From CAWABB01 sp963780165 (lineage in GTDB: Bacteria > Bacteroidota > Ignavibacteria > UBA10030 > UBA6906): a DNA stretch of 64,000 bases. Of the stretch, positions 41,926 through 50,650 are shown piece by piece. Position numbers and translations under genes: made by a program. Below the pieces are notes generated by a model, which was not told the DNA's origin, ran no database searches, and saw nothing but the letters and a program-made list of their open reading frames with translations. The DNA is taken from assembly GCA_963780165.1 (NCBI GenBank), contig CAWABB010000001.1:1240001-1304000 (forward strand). Direction: 5' to 3'. Numbering within the stretch: the first letter of the stretch is position 1; each line of letters opens with the position of its first letter.

Positions 41926-43173
41926 TCAGCGGACAAGGACGAGCTTCTTCGCCTGCACAAAGTCGTCCGCTCCGCTCCTGGACTCCCGCCCGATGGCGGC
42001 GTCCAGAGAGTGGACGTGCAGACGGTACAGATAGACTCCGCTCGACAGGTTTGCGGCATCGAACGTCACACGATAGTTCCCCGGCGCCTTCTTCTCATCG
42101 ACCAGGACCGCCACCTCCCGGCCGAGCATGTCGGACACCGCAAGCCTCACCTGGCTTGGCCCCCGCCCGCCAACCCTGAACTCGATCGCCGTGGTCGGAT
42201 TGAACGGATTGGGATAGTTCTGCAGGAGAACATATCCTTCCGGGATCTCATCCGCGGGATCCTGGTCTGCCTCGACCCCCGTTGGCACAACGAGGGCATT
42301 GAAGACCGCGTCGGTGTACGATTTCATATTGTTCGCGGCGTACACCATGATGCCCGCCTTGGGAGGAGAAGCGGGCTGCCAGGCCGCCGCGCCCATCGCG
42401 TGCGATACGTCGTAGTAGTCGTTCAGCACTCCGACCATGGTCTTGGAGGCGCCGATGGAGTCGGCCCACTGCTTGAACCGGGCTGCATAGTCCCAGACGA
42501 AATACGCCATATCCATAATGAAATTCATGTGCGCCGTAATGTCCCGCGATTTCCCGATGACGGGACCCGGCGCTCCTCCCGCATAGATGGCTGCGATATA
42601 CATCTGCGACGTGCTGTCGGGGGACAGCGGGCCGAAGTACTTCCCGATCTCTTTGAGGAGCGAAATGTACGCGGCGTTTCCCGTTGCGCCATGCTCTATG
42701 TCGAGAGAGATGCCATCGAGGCCCACCGAGTCGATTGCGCACGCCTTGATGAACGCGGCAAATTCCTGGGGGGTGAGTCGCTTCCCGTCGTACGTCGTGA
42801 ACGGCGTTGCGGTGCTCCACGATGCCGCATCGTCGACGTTCATGAGGACTTTGATCCCTTGTGCCTGCAGGACTTTGATGTCGCGAAGGACCTCGGCGTG
42901 CGAGTGATAGTTCACGTTCCGCATCCAGCTCGTGGCATAGTGCGTGGAATCGGCCAGCTCCCACAATGTCCCTTCGAAGACCACCACGATGTTGGCCGCC
43001 TCGGTGAAGGTCGGCATGGGGAAATGGTCGGGTCCGCCGGAGTCGAAGACGTAGTAGGCGACCCTGTTGTTCCCGGGCCGGGGGAGACCTGTGTCCGCCC
43101 CCCGCACGTCTGGAGTGAAACCTGTCAGCACACACACCACGATCGCGAGTTCAACACCCGTCTTGCTTCTCAT
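41926..43173 (-). CDS. T9SS-secreted GH18 glycosidase (endoglycosidase-like)
   Basis: A 415-residue exported enzyme. AGGACAGG precedes the ATG at 43173; the signal peptide is VELAIVVCVLTGFTPDV. The single GH18 domain has the active-site strand VGLDGISLDIEHG (residues 150-162, catalytic Glu160). Its length and features (NIVVVFEGTLWEL, GIKVLMNVDD, FIMDMAYFVWDYAA) resemble EndoF/EndoS-like endo-beta-N-acetylglucosaminidases, which cut the chitobiose core of N-glycans, more than long chitinases. This substrate reading is inferred. A T9SS domain closes it (QNYPNPFNPTTAIEF, GVYLYRL, AKKLVLVR), again with the RESRSGADD loop. Confidence 0.85.
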   Translation of the reverse strand: MRSKTGVELAIVVCVLTGFTPDVRGADTGLPRPGNNRVAYYVFDSGGPDHFPMPTFTEAANIVVVFEGTLWELADSTHYATSWMRNVNYHSHAEVLRDIKVLQAQGIKVLMNVDDAASWSTATPFTTYDGKRLTPQEFAAFIKACAIDSVGLDGISLDIEHGATGNAAYISLLKEIGKYFGPLSPDSTSQMYIAAIYAGGAPGPVIGKSRDITAHMNFIMDMAYFVWDYAARFKQWADSIGASKTMVGVLNDYYDVSHAMGAAAWQPASPPKAGIMVYAANNMKSYTDAVFNALVVPTGVEADQDPADEIPEGYVLLQNYPNPFNPTTAIEFRVGGRGPSQVRLAVSDMLGREVAVLVDEKKAPGNYRVTFDAANLSSGVYLYRLHVHSLDAAIGRESRSGADDFVQAKKLVLVR

Positions 43174-43363
43174 TGCCTGTCCTGTCGTTGTCGAGAACGC
43201 CACGCGTCTTCCCTCCCGCCGTGTTCACACTGCGCATCCCAAAAACATATCCCCCCGTGCGCACAAATGCAAGCGGCAGGTGGATGGCGCGAGGCTGGCA
43301 CTGCTCTTGCTCATCCCGATTCTCCTGCGTACCTTGCACCGCAGAACTGCACAGAAGGCGAAC

Positions 43364-44722
43364 ATGATGGTCGGAAAGAGCCGGAGGGAATTCATCCGGA
43401 ACACCACAATGGCCGGCGTCGGGCTTGCGCTCGCGAGTGCGACCACCAGCTCCAACGCTCCCACCATGCTCGATTATCCCGCTCGCCCGGCCCCTGCCGG
43501 CGAGCCGATGAAGAAGGTGCGGATCGGCTACGTCGGGGTCGGCGGCATGGGAACCGCCCATGTGGAGAACCTCCTGAAGATCGAGGGGGCCGAGATCGTG
43601 GCCGTGTGCGACATCGTGGAGGATCGGGTCAAGCGGGCGCAAGAGATGTGCGTGAAGGCCGGGCAAGCCATTCCGGAAGGGTATTCGCGCGGGGAAGAGG
43701 ACTTCAAGCGGCTGTGCCAGCGCGATGACCTCGACCTTGTCTACACCGCCACCCCGTGGGAGTGGCACGTTCCGGTGTGCCTGGAGGCGATGAACACCGG
43801 CAAGCACGCCGCGACAGAGGTCCCCGCCGCATACACGATCGCGGATTGCTGGCGCCTGATCGAGACGTCGGAAAAGACCGGCCGGCACTGCATCATGATG
43901 GAGAACTGCAACTACGACAGTGTCGAGATGATGATCCTGAATATGGTGATGCAGGGTGTCCTCGGGGAGCTCCTGCACACCGAATGCGGATACCTGCACG
44001 ACCTCCGGGAGGTGAAGCACAACATGGAGGGAGAGGGCCGCTGGAGGCGGGCCCATTCATGGAAGAGGAACGGCGACCTCTACCCGACGCACGGCCTCGG
44101 CCCGATCGCGCAATGCCTCGAGATCAACCGCGGGAATTGCTTCGAGTCCCTGACCGCATTCGGCACGAAGACCCGCGGCCTTCATCTCTATGCTGTCGAG
44201 CGGTTCGGGCCGGACAGCCCGCAGGCGAAGGAGACATTCGCCCTGAGCGACGTGGTCACCACCGTCCTGCGGACGAAGAAAGGGGAAACGGTGATTCTGA
44301 AGCACGACACGAGCTCTCCGCGGCCGTACAGCCGCGACATTCTCGTGCAGGGGACGAAGGGCATCGTGCGGAAATATCCGGAAACACTGGTGCACATCGA
44401 GAAGAAGAGTCCGGCGCACGAATGGGAAGCGGTGGACGCATACATGAAGGAGTACAACCATCCGGTCTGGGTGGAGCTGGAGGAGAAAAGCAAAGGCGCC
44501 GGTCACGGCGGGATGGACTTCATCGAGGATTACCGGCTCGTGAACGCCCTGCTGCAGGGAAAAACTCCCGATATGGATGTCTACGACGCCGCGGTCCTCA
44601 GCGCCGTGTCGGAGCTAAGCGGACAGTCGATATCCAAGGGCGGGGAACCGGTTCCCTTCCCCGACTTCACGCGCGGAATGTGGAAGACCCCGCGAACGCT
44701 GGAGGTCATGAAGAAGGTCTGA
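43364..44722 (+). CDS. Tat-exported Gfo/Idh/MocA-family oxidoreductase
   Basis: A 452-residue NAD(P)-dependent sugar-type dehydrogenase. AGAAGGCG precedes the ATG pair at 43364/43367. The N-terminus is a twin-arginine signal (KSRREFIRNTTMAGVGLALA), so the protein is folded with its cofactor and exported to the periplasm. The Rossmann motif is VRIGYVGVGGMGTAHVENLL; the family's KHAATEVPAA (equivalent of EKP) is seen, then YDSVEMMILNMV and the substrate-domain strands. Such proteins near GH and ThuA genes are typical of 3-keto-glycoside or deoxy-sugar processing. It is transcribed away from the GH18 gene, with 190 bases between the starts. Confidence 0.9.
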   Translation: MMVGKSRREFIRNTTMAGVGLALASATTSSNAPTMLDYPARPAPAGEPMKKVRIGYVGVGGMGTAHVENLLKIEGAEIVAVCDIVEDRVKRAQEMCVKAGQAIPEGYSRGEEDFKRLCQRDDLDLVYTATPWEWHVPVCLEAMNTGKHAATEVPAAYTIADCWRLIETSEKTGRHCIMMENCNYDSVEMMILNMVMQGVLGELLHTECGYLHDLREVKHNMEGEGRWRRAHSWKRNGDLYPTHGLGPIAQCLEINRGNCFESLTAFGTKTRGLHLYAVERFGPDSPQAKETFALSDVVTTVLRTKKGETVILKHDTSSPRPYSRDILVQGTKGIVRKYPETLVHIEKKSPAHEWEAVDAYMKEYNHPVWVELEEKSKGAGHGGMDFIEDYRLVNALLQGKTPDMDVYDAAVLSAVSELSGQSISKGGEPVPFPDFTRGMWKTPRTLEVMKKV

Positions 44723-44750
44723 GCCGTCGGCATCGCCATCACGGTTCACA

Positions 44751-44805
44751 TGGAAGAGCCTGAATGTCGACCCGCGTTGCGCTGTCGGCACTTCAGGCTC
44801 TTCCA
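44751..44805. terminator. Bidirectional terminator between convergent genes
   Basis: TGGAAGAGCCTGAA and TTCAGGCTCTTCCA form a perfect 14-bp stem with a 27-base loop, between the Gfo/Idh gene (ends 44722) and the M16 gene (ends 44834). Confidence 0.75.
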
Positions 44806-44833
44806 TACGCGCATCATTGCAGACTGACTTCTG

Positions 44834-46144
44834 TTAGTACTGATAAACCTCTTTGTGAATGAGTTTCGGATCCCCGATCACGGTCGTCTGCATATTGTGG
44901 AAATACGTCCTGGCAACTTTCTGGATATCTGCGGCGGAGACACCGCGAAACCGGTCCATCAGCTGGGTCGTCGCCTTCCACCCGGCGCCCGACAGCTCGT
45001 AAAAGGCGAGAAAATCTCCCTGAGACTCGTTCGTTTCGCGGGCGAGACTGTACCCGGTCAAAAACATCGTGATCCGGTCCTTCAGGTCCTTGGCAGGGAC
45101 GGGCTCGTTTTGCAGTCTCTTCACCTCTCCCAGCATGACCTTCACGGCGCTGTCCGGAAGGACCGTGGTGACGTACAGGAACCCCTGATTGGCAAAGAAA
45201 TTCGTGCCCCGGGCAGCCGGGGCATAGGAGAGGTTCCGCTTCGTCCGCACCTCCTCCCAGACGCGCGTTCCGAGCACGCTCATCATGACGAGGGTCGTAT
45301 GGTGGTCCGGATCGGACGGGCCGGGGAGGGCAAATGTCCCCCGGAAATAGTTCGTCGGCATCTGCTGCTCGATGACCTTCATGGACGGTGTCGCGTGGAC
45401 AACGGGAGCGGGGAAAACGGGCTTGTACTGGCCCTGGGGAAGTTTCCCGAACGTCGCCTCCACTTTCGTACGGACGTCTTCCGTGCTCATGTTCCCGACT
45501 ACAACCAGGAGCAGCTTGCTGGTCACGAGGTTGTCAGCCAGGTACTTCTTCATCTGCTCGATGGTCAGGGCTGATATTGAGCCCTCCACACCTTCCGGCT
45601 CGAAGCGGTAGGGGTGTCCCGCATAGAATCCATCATCCGCAACCATTGCCAGATAGCTGTCGGGATTGTCTTTCCGCTGTTTGATGCCCAGCAGGATGTT
45701 GTTCCGGACCACATCCACGTCTTCCGGAACGAACGCCGGCCGCATGATGACATCCGCAAAGACGTCCCAGAGCTTGTCGATGTCGGATTTCAGGCACCGC
45801 AGCGTGACTTTGCTGAAGTTCTTTGTGCTCGCGCCGTTGATAGCGGAGGCTGTCCTGTCCAGGACCGTGTTCAGCTGCTCCTTCGGATAGTTCTTGCTTC
45901 CCTTGAGGGCGCTTTGAAGGAGAAGATGTTCGATCCCCTGCGTGGCTTCCGTGAGGTTCATGCATCCGCCGCGCAGATACAGCTGCACGGAAATGATGTC
46001 GTTGGCGCTCACGGGCTTTACGAGAACCTTGAGCCCATTGACGACAAACTCATCGACCGCCACGCTCTTCTCCTGTGCGCTGCTCTCCCATGCCACACAA
46101 GCGAGCACGACGACGACGACGATCTGCATCCAGTGCTTTTTCAT
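44834..46144 (-). CDS. M16 peptidase-like subunit with degenerate zinc motif
   Basis: A 436-residue exported M16 (pitrilysin/insulinase) family protein with a signal peptide (QIVVVVVLACVAWESSA). At the position of the HxxEH zinc motif it has QGIEH (residues 69-73): Glu and the second His are kept, but the first zinc ligand is Gln. M16 enzymes often work as a pair, an active beta and an inactive alpha subunit. This gene is 33 bases downstream of an intact M16 gene, so the two very likely form such a heterodimer. C-terminal M16_C regions are recognisable (DPDHHTTLVMMSVLGTRVWE, LSYAPAARGTNFF). It probably acts in the periplasm or at the outer membrane. Confidence 0.9.
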   Translation of the reverse strand: MKKHWMQIVVVVVLACVAWESSAQEKSVAVDEFVVNGLKVLVKPVSANDIISVQLYLRGGCMNLTEATQGIEHLLLQSALKGSKNYPKEQLNTVLDRTASAINGASTKNFSKVTLRCLKSDIDKLWDVFADVIMRPAFVPEDVDVVRNNILLGIKQRKDNPDSYLAMVADDGFYAGHPYRFEPEGVEGSISALTIEQMKKYLADNLVTSKLLLVVVGNMSTEDVRTKVEATFGKLPQGQYKPVFPAPVVHATPSMKVIEQQMPTNYFRGTFALPGPSDPDHHTTLVMMSVLGTRVWEEVRTKRNLSYAPAARGTNFFANQGFLYVTTVLPDSAVKVMLGEVKRLQNEPVPAKDLKDRITMFLTGYSLARETNESQGDFLAFYELSGAGWKATTQLMDRFRGVSAADIQKVARTYFHNMQTTVIGDPKLIHKEVYQY

Positions 46145-46177
46145 AGCAGACGTTCCTTGCGCTGAAGGAGAAGATGA

Positions 46178-47524
46178 TTACCTGGCAGTGACTTTGGCCC
46201 GGTCGCCGGGCGACACCAGCACGCCCTTCACGTGGGGCGCCGACTGGACATACTTCTGAACGTAGGCATTGATATCCTGCCTGGTGACCTTCCGCAGATT
46301 GTCCACATAGTGGAGATAGTAGTCGAGCCCGCCTGCCACCGCCCACCAGTATCCGACCGTGTGGACGAACGATGAAGGCCTTTCTTGCGAGTACAGCTCA
46401 TTTCGTTCAAGCTGGTCTTTCGCCGTCACAAGCTGTTCGTCGGTATAATAGTCCGCATCGGTGAGCTTCTTCAACTCATCGAAGATCACCCGTTCCGCCT
46501 CCGCGTACTTGTCAGCGCTCAGCTGAGCCACCAGGCGGATGGGACCGGTGTAGTTCAAGGTCTGGTAGCTGAAATTGGCGAAGCTGCAGAGGCCGCTCTC
46601 GACAAGACGCTTCTGGAACCCCGAATTGCGCTGCGTCATGATGTAGCTCAGAACGTCCGCCGCATAGGTGGCCTGGACATCCTTGGAGAGGCTCGGTCCG
46701 TGCCAGGCGATCATAAGCGTCACGGCATTGACGGGCTTCTCCACGATCACCGTCTCGCTCCCGGAGAGGGGCGGGTGCTCCGGAACGGGATACAGCTTGA
46801 ACGGATCCTCCGCCTTCTTCCAGTCGCCGAAATACTCCTGTGCGAGCTTGAATATCTGCTCGTGATCGACGTCCCCTGCCACGAGCAGCGCGGAGTTGTT
46901 CGGGACATAGTACCGGTCCTTGATCGTCTGCATCTTCTTCTGGTCGGCACTCAGGATCGTCTCGCGCTCGCCAAGAACGTTCTTCCGGCTGTAGTATGTG
47001 TGCCAGAGCTTCCTGTTGACCGCGACGTAGAGATGGTACCCCGGATTGGATTCATTCCGGTCGTATTCTCCGATGACCACCGGACGCTCGCGCTCCAGCT
47101 CGCTCGGGAGGAAGAGCGGGGTCATTGCCGCGGCCTTCATGAAGGCGAGTCCCTGTACCAGGCTGTCCTTGGACAACGTGAAGAAGTAGTTGACGCGTTC
47201 CTCGCTCGTCGTTCCGTTCCAGCTCATCCCCAGTTCGCGCGTGCGTTCAAGGTACCGTTCCTGGTTCGGAATCGACGCATTGGCCTTGAAGAACATGTGT
47301 TCGTACAGATGCGAGAGGCCGTTGTACTCCGGCGGTTCGGTGTAACTCCCGTTTCTGGCGTTGAGCTCAATGGTCACGAGCGGGACGATGTGGTTTTCCA
47401 CCGCGATCACGTCCAGCCCGTTGGGGAGTGTCGTCGAATAGATGCCGTACTTCTGTCCAAAGCAGATGGCCGGCAGCAGAAGCAACTGCATGCCACATGC
47501 GAGTGCCAGAGATCGCCCTGTCAT
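46178..47524 (-). CDS. M16 zinc metallopeptidase, catalytic subunit
   Basis: A 448-residue exported peptidase with AAAGGAGCG before the ATG at 47524 and a signal peptide (ALACGMQLLLLPAICFG). The inverted zinc motif is intact: HLYEH (72-76) within NGLSHLYEHMFFKAN. The rest matches the two-domain M16 layout (NNSALLVAGDVDHEQIFKLA, VNAVTLMIAWHGPSL, QRNSGFQKRLVESGLCSFAN). It degrades peptides or processes exported proteins. It is the first gene of a two-gene operon with the degenerate subunit. Confidence 0.93.
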   Translation of the reverse strand: MTGRSLALACGMQLLLLPAICFGQKYGIYSTTLPNGLDVIAVENHIVPLVTIELNARNGSYTEPPEYNGLSHLYEHMFFKANASIPNQERYLERTRELGMSWNGTTSEERVNYFFTLSKDSLVQGLAFMKAAAMTPLFLPSELERERPVVIGEYDRNESNPGYHLYVAVNRKLWHTYYSRKNVLGERETILSADQKKMQTIKDRYYVPNNSALLVAGDVDHEQIFKLAQEYFGDWKKAEDPFKLYPVPEHPPLSGSETVIVEKPVNAVTLMIAWHGPSLSKDVQATYAADVLSYIMTQRNSGFQKRLVESGLCSFANFSYQTLNYTGPIRLVAQLSADKYAEAERVIFDELKKLTDADYYTDEQLVTAKDQLERNELYSQERPSSFVHTVGYWWAVAGGLDYYLHYVDNLRKVTRQDINAYVQKYVQSAPHVKGVLVSPGDRAKVTAR

Positions 47525-47938
47525 CGGACGCTCCTTTCCTTTGATGCTGATCTGAAGAGAGCACGTTGATGTATGAGGCCTGCCGGGGAGTGGGTCGTCA
47601 GGATGGGCTGGCACCAATCGACCATAGTCGATTTACTATCGTCAATTGGTCTGGTCCAGAGCAGCGGCTCTACGGTCCGGAAGCCGTCAGACGCCAAATG
47701 GTGTATGGCGAGAAGTTACTCCCGGCGCCTCCAAATAGCAAGGCCGCGCCCCGGAAGTCCAACACGGAAGCCCAACACAGAAGTCCAGCACAGTGGTCCA
47801 GTGCGGTTTGCTTGAAAGTATGCGGGAATTTGCGCTAGTTCGGGAAACAATGGTTTTCTGCAATTGCCGTGCCGCCGTCGTCCAGTCAGCACCTGACGTC
47901 TCTCCCAGCACACCGGACACTCGCATCGGACGATCCCG
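47525..47938. other. Divergent intergenic region with a 13-base tandem repeat
   Basis: A 414-base gap between the divergent M16 and MFS genes. No ORF looks real. It holds the four-copy repeat at 47753-47804 and must contain both promoters. Confidence 0.5.
47753..47804. repeat. Four degenerate tandem copies of a 13-base unit
   Basis: Units GGAAGTCCAACAC, GGAAGCCCAACAC, AGAAGTCCAGCAC and AGTGGTCCAGTGC follow each other without gaps. Thirteen is not a multiple of three and no gene crosses the repeat, so a regulatory or slippage origin is likelier than a coding one. Confidence 0.75.
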
Positions 47939-49198
47939 TTGAACGCTGAGCCCCCCTCCGAACCCCCTCCCCTTGAACCGGGAGGCGATCGATGGAAACG
48001 CACATTCACGGCTCTCGAGAATCCGAACTACCGGCTCTGGTTCTACGGCCAGATGGTTTCCCTGTTCGGGACATGGATGCAGACAACAGCGCAGGGGTTT
48101 CTGGTCTTTGAATTGACCCACTCGTCCACCTACCTCGGTATCGTGGGGTTCGCGGCCGGTGTGCCCACCTGGCTCCTCACGCTGTACGCAGGAGTGGTGG
48201 CGGATCGCATCTCACGCCGCGGTCTCATGGTGGTCACGCAGACATGCATGATGGTGCTGGCCTTCCTTCTCGCGGCGCTGACGTTTTTCCATCTTGTTCA
48301 GCCGTGGCACATCGTGCTGCTTGCCCTTTTCCTTGGCATCGCCAATGCCTTCGATGCGCCCGCGCGGCAGGCATTCGTCAGCGAGCTGGTGCCCAGGCAT
48401 CACATGACGAACGCGATCGCACTCAACGCTACCATGTTCAACACCGCGACGGCGCTGGGGCCCGCAATCGCAGGGATCACCTATGCGCTGTTCGGCCCCG
48501 GGTGGTGCTTCACGATCAACGGCATCTCGTTCATCGCTGTCATCATCGCGTTGAAGCTCATGAAGCTGGCTCCTCCGCACCCCCGCCCGCAGGAGCGATC
48601 GGTCTGGTCAGAGCTCAAGGAAGGCATTGCGTACGTCTCGTCTGAGCCGGTCATCCGAACGATCTTCGCCCTTGTGGCTGCGACGAGCATGTTCGCCATT
48701 TCGCTGGCGACGTTGATTCCCGCCTGGTCAGTCAACATACTCCACGGGCATGCAGCGACAAACGGATTTCTCCTCTCCGCACGGGGGGCCGGGTCACTCA
48801 TCGGGTCGTTGTTCATCGCGTCGCTGGGAAACACGCCATTCCGCGGGCGGTTCCTGACTGCGGGCTCGATGGCCTATCCCCTTCTCCTCATCGCATTCGC
48901 ATTCGTCGATTGGGTGCCACTCAGCGTCATCCTCCTGGTCGGCATCGGCTTCGGGACGATCCTCGTCCTCAATCTGGCCAACGCCATAGTGCAAACGTCC
49001 ACCCCCGACCACTTGCGCGGACGCGTTATGGGCGCGTATACCTGGATTTTCTTCGGATTCATGCCGCTCGGAGCGCTCTGGACCGGCACTGCGGCAGAAC
49101 ACTTCGGGGAACCAGATGCGATCATCGTCAATGCACTTCTTGCGATAGTGGTCTCGCTGGTCGTGTTCCTCTTCATCCCCAGGCTCCGACAGCAGTAG
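47939..49198 (+). CDS. MFS exporter (MFS_3 / EntS-like)
   Basis: A 419-residue transporter with about 12 membrane helices. The N-terminal part is typical of the MFS_3 enterobactin-exporter/multidrug group: FRALENPNYRLWF-like start (here FTALENPNYRLWFYGQMVSL), FGTWMQTTAQGFLVFELTHS, the loop A-D-R-x-S-R-R (VVADRISRRG), and NAFDAPARQAFVSELVP. It is an inner-membrane proton-coupled efflux system; the substrate is unknown. The start appears to be TTG at 47939, since the frame is closed by TGA at 47894 and offers no ATG or GTG before the conserved region. Confidence 0.88.
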   Translation: MNAEPPSEPPPLEPGGDRWKRTFTALENPNYRLWFYGQMVSLFGTWMQTTAQGFLVFELTHSSTYLGIVGFAAGVPTWLLTLYAGVVADRISRRGLMVVTQTCMMVLAFLLAALTFFHLVQPWHIVLLALFLGIANAFDAPARQAFVSELVPRHHMTNAIALNATMFNTATALGPAIAGITYALFGPGWCFTINGISFIAVIIALKLMKLAPPHPRPQERSVWSELKEGIAYVSSEPVIRTIFALVAATSMFAISLATLIPAWSVNILHGHAATNGFLLSARGAGSLIGSLFIASLGNTPFRGRFLTAGSMAYPLLLIAFAFVDWVPLSVILLVGIGFGTILVLNLANAIVQTSTPDHLRGRVMGAYTWIFFGFMPLGALWTGTAAEHFGEPDAIIVNALLAIVVSLVVFLFIPRLRQQ

Positions 49199-49306
49199 CG
49201 CTTCAGAACTCATCAATTCCGCGACCGGTGGGAACGCGAGGAACGTACCGTTTCGGAGGGTGCCGTCACATGAGGGAGGAGGTCGACGACGACTTCGACG
49301 GATGGA

Positions 49307-50398
49307 CTACAGGGCTGTCACAGGGGATGTGGCGGGCACTTCCGACGTGAGCGGACGCACCCTCCGGAACGGGTTCAGTCCCACAAACCAGAAGACGAAA
49401 TACCCGAGCACCACCCAACCAGCCTCCTTCAGGCGCTTCACGGCAATGTACGCCGCAGCAAGCGGGATGGCATCCGGAAAGCCGAATGCGACGAGGAGCG
49501 TGACAAACCCCACCTCGGTTGCGCCCAGTCCGCTCGGGATGAAGAAGAAAAGGATACGCAGGATCGACGCAACAGCCTCAAGGGCAATCGCCTGGGTCAG
49601 CGTCGGATCCGCTCCGAGAAGCCGTAATATCAGGTACGATTCAACTCCGACAAGCAGCCAGGCTGCAAACCCGAACAGCAGCGAGCCAGCGAAACGTCGT
49701 GTGTGGTCCCGGGCAAACCGACCCACGTGACTGTCGAGCCGGCCGATCGCGGGCTCCGATTTCGCGATGAGCGTGCGCAACGGGGCCAGGGGGATGCGGG
49801 AAAGGAGACGGATGAGCTGCGATAAGCGCGGCCCGCTGAACGGCAGGGTCAGCAATCCGATGGCGCACACCACGACAAGACCGACCAGAAGATAGCCTGC
49901 AGGCCCTCCTTCCACGCCGAGCTGATGGCTGACACCGGGATAGAACACCATGACGAGGATAAACCCGAGGAAGATGAACAGGGCCTGTGCAACGGCGATA
50001 TTGATCTTCGTGATGATGCAGGAGCCGATGCCCTCTGTCAGGTTGATCCCGCACTGTCGCTGAAGCAGAACCGGCCGCATCGGTTCGGCCACCGCAACGC
50101 CGCCTGGAATGGAGTACAGGATGGCGTCTGTCGCCATCCGAATGAGATACAGCTTGCCCACCCCGGGCCTCGGTGTGTGCCTGATGGTGAGCCGCCAGGC
50201 GAAGGATTCAGCAAGAAAAACGAGGGCATACGGGATGAGGATAATCGGCAGCAGGAACCCGCTTCCGCTGATGCGCGCAGCCACCAGCGAGAGATCGAGA
50301 TCTGAGAAGTAGTGCCAGAGCATAACCGCGAGCCCACCCACAAGTGCCAGGCGCAGCACCACTTTTGCCGGCCTCACCCACCCCTGCTTCCCACCCAT
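49307..50398 (-). CDS. Flippase-like membrane protein (LPG-synthase TM / UPF0104)
   Basis: A 363-residue inner-membrane protein with about eight helices. It matches the lysylphosphatidylglycerol-synthase transmembrane family without the soluble synthase domain: VVLRLALVGGLAVMLW, ILIPYALVFLAESFAWRL, the YSIPGGVAVAEPMRP signature and the final IPSGLGATEVGFVTLLVAFG segment. Such stand-alone proteins are thought to flip or transport lipids, but few are characterised. AGGAGAACC lies just before the ATG at 50398. It is divergent from the SpoIIE-type phosphatase gene. Confidence 0.88.
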   Translation of the reverse strand: MGGKQGWVRPAKVVLRLALVGGLAVMLWHYFSDLDLSLVAARISGSGFLLPIILIPYALVFLAESFAWRLTIRHTPRPGVGKLYLIRMATDAILYSIPGGVAVAEPMRPVLLQRQCGINLTEGIGSCIITKINIAVAQALFIFLGFILVMVFYPGVSHQLGVEGGPAGYLLVGLVVVCAIGLLTLPFSGPRLSQLIRLLSRIPLAPLRTLIAKSEPAIGRLDSHVGRFARDHTRRFAGSLLFGFAAWLLVGVESYLILRLLGADPTLTQAIALEAVASILRILFFFIPSGLGATEVGFVTLLVAFGFPDAIPLAAAYIAVKRLKEAGWVVLGYFVFWFVGLNPFRRVRPLTSEVPATSPVTAL

Positions 50399-50650
50399 AT
50401 GGTTCTCCTGCCAAAAAGCTTCGCCACCCCGGCCCGTTTGCGGGGTTCCCTTCCATGGCCGCCCCGCCCTCATACCATGCGGCTCCCGCCGGAAGTCTCA
50501 AACCTCCGCATCCAGCGTACGCTTTGGAAGCCACCGACGCAATCCACCAGAAGGGTGAAAGAAGGACTAGTCCGGTTTCGGTCCTCTTGGGTGTTTCTCG
50601 GGGGCGCATTGACCGGTATGTTGTATTATCCACATTCGCGCCCACACTCA

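Noticed and set aside
42248..43135. 295-codon minus-strand frame
   Set aside because: Out-of-frame reading of the GH18 gene, whose own frame has signal peptide, active site and T9SS tail.
43756..44763. 335-codon plus-strand frame
   Set aside because: Shifted reading of the Gfo/Idh gene; Arg/Pro/Gly-rich with no motif.
46385..47569. 394-codon plus-strand frame
   Set aside because: Antisense to the M16 catalytic gene, which has an intact HLYEH motif and signal peptide.
47753..47804. CRISPR array
   Set aside because: The 13-base units are contiguous with no spacers and drift in sequence; no cas genes are present.
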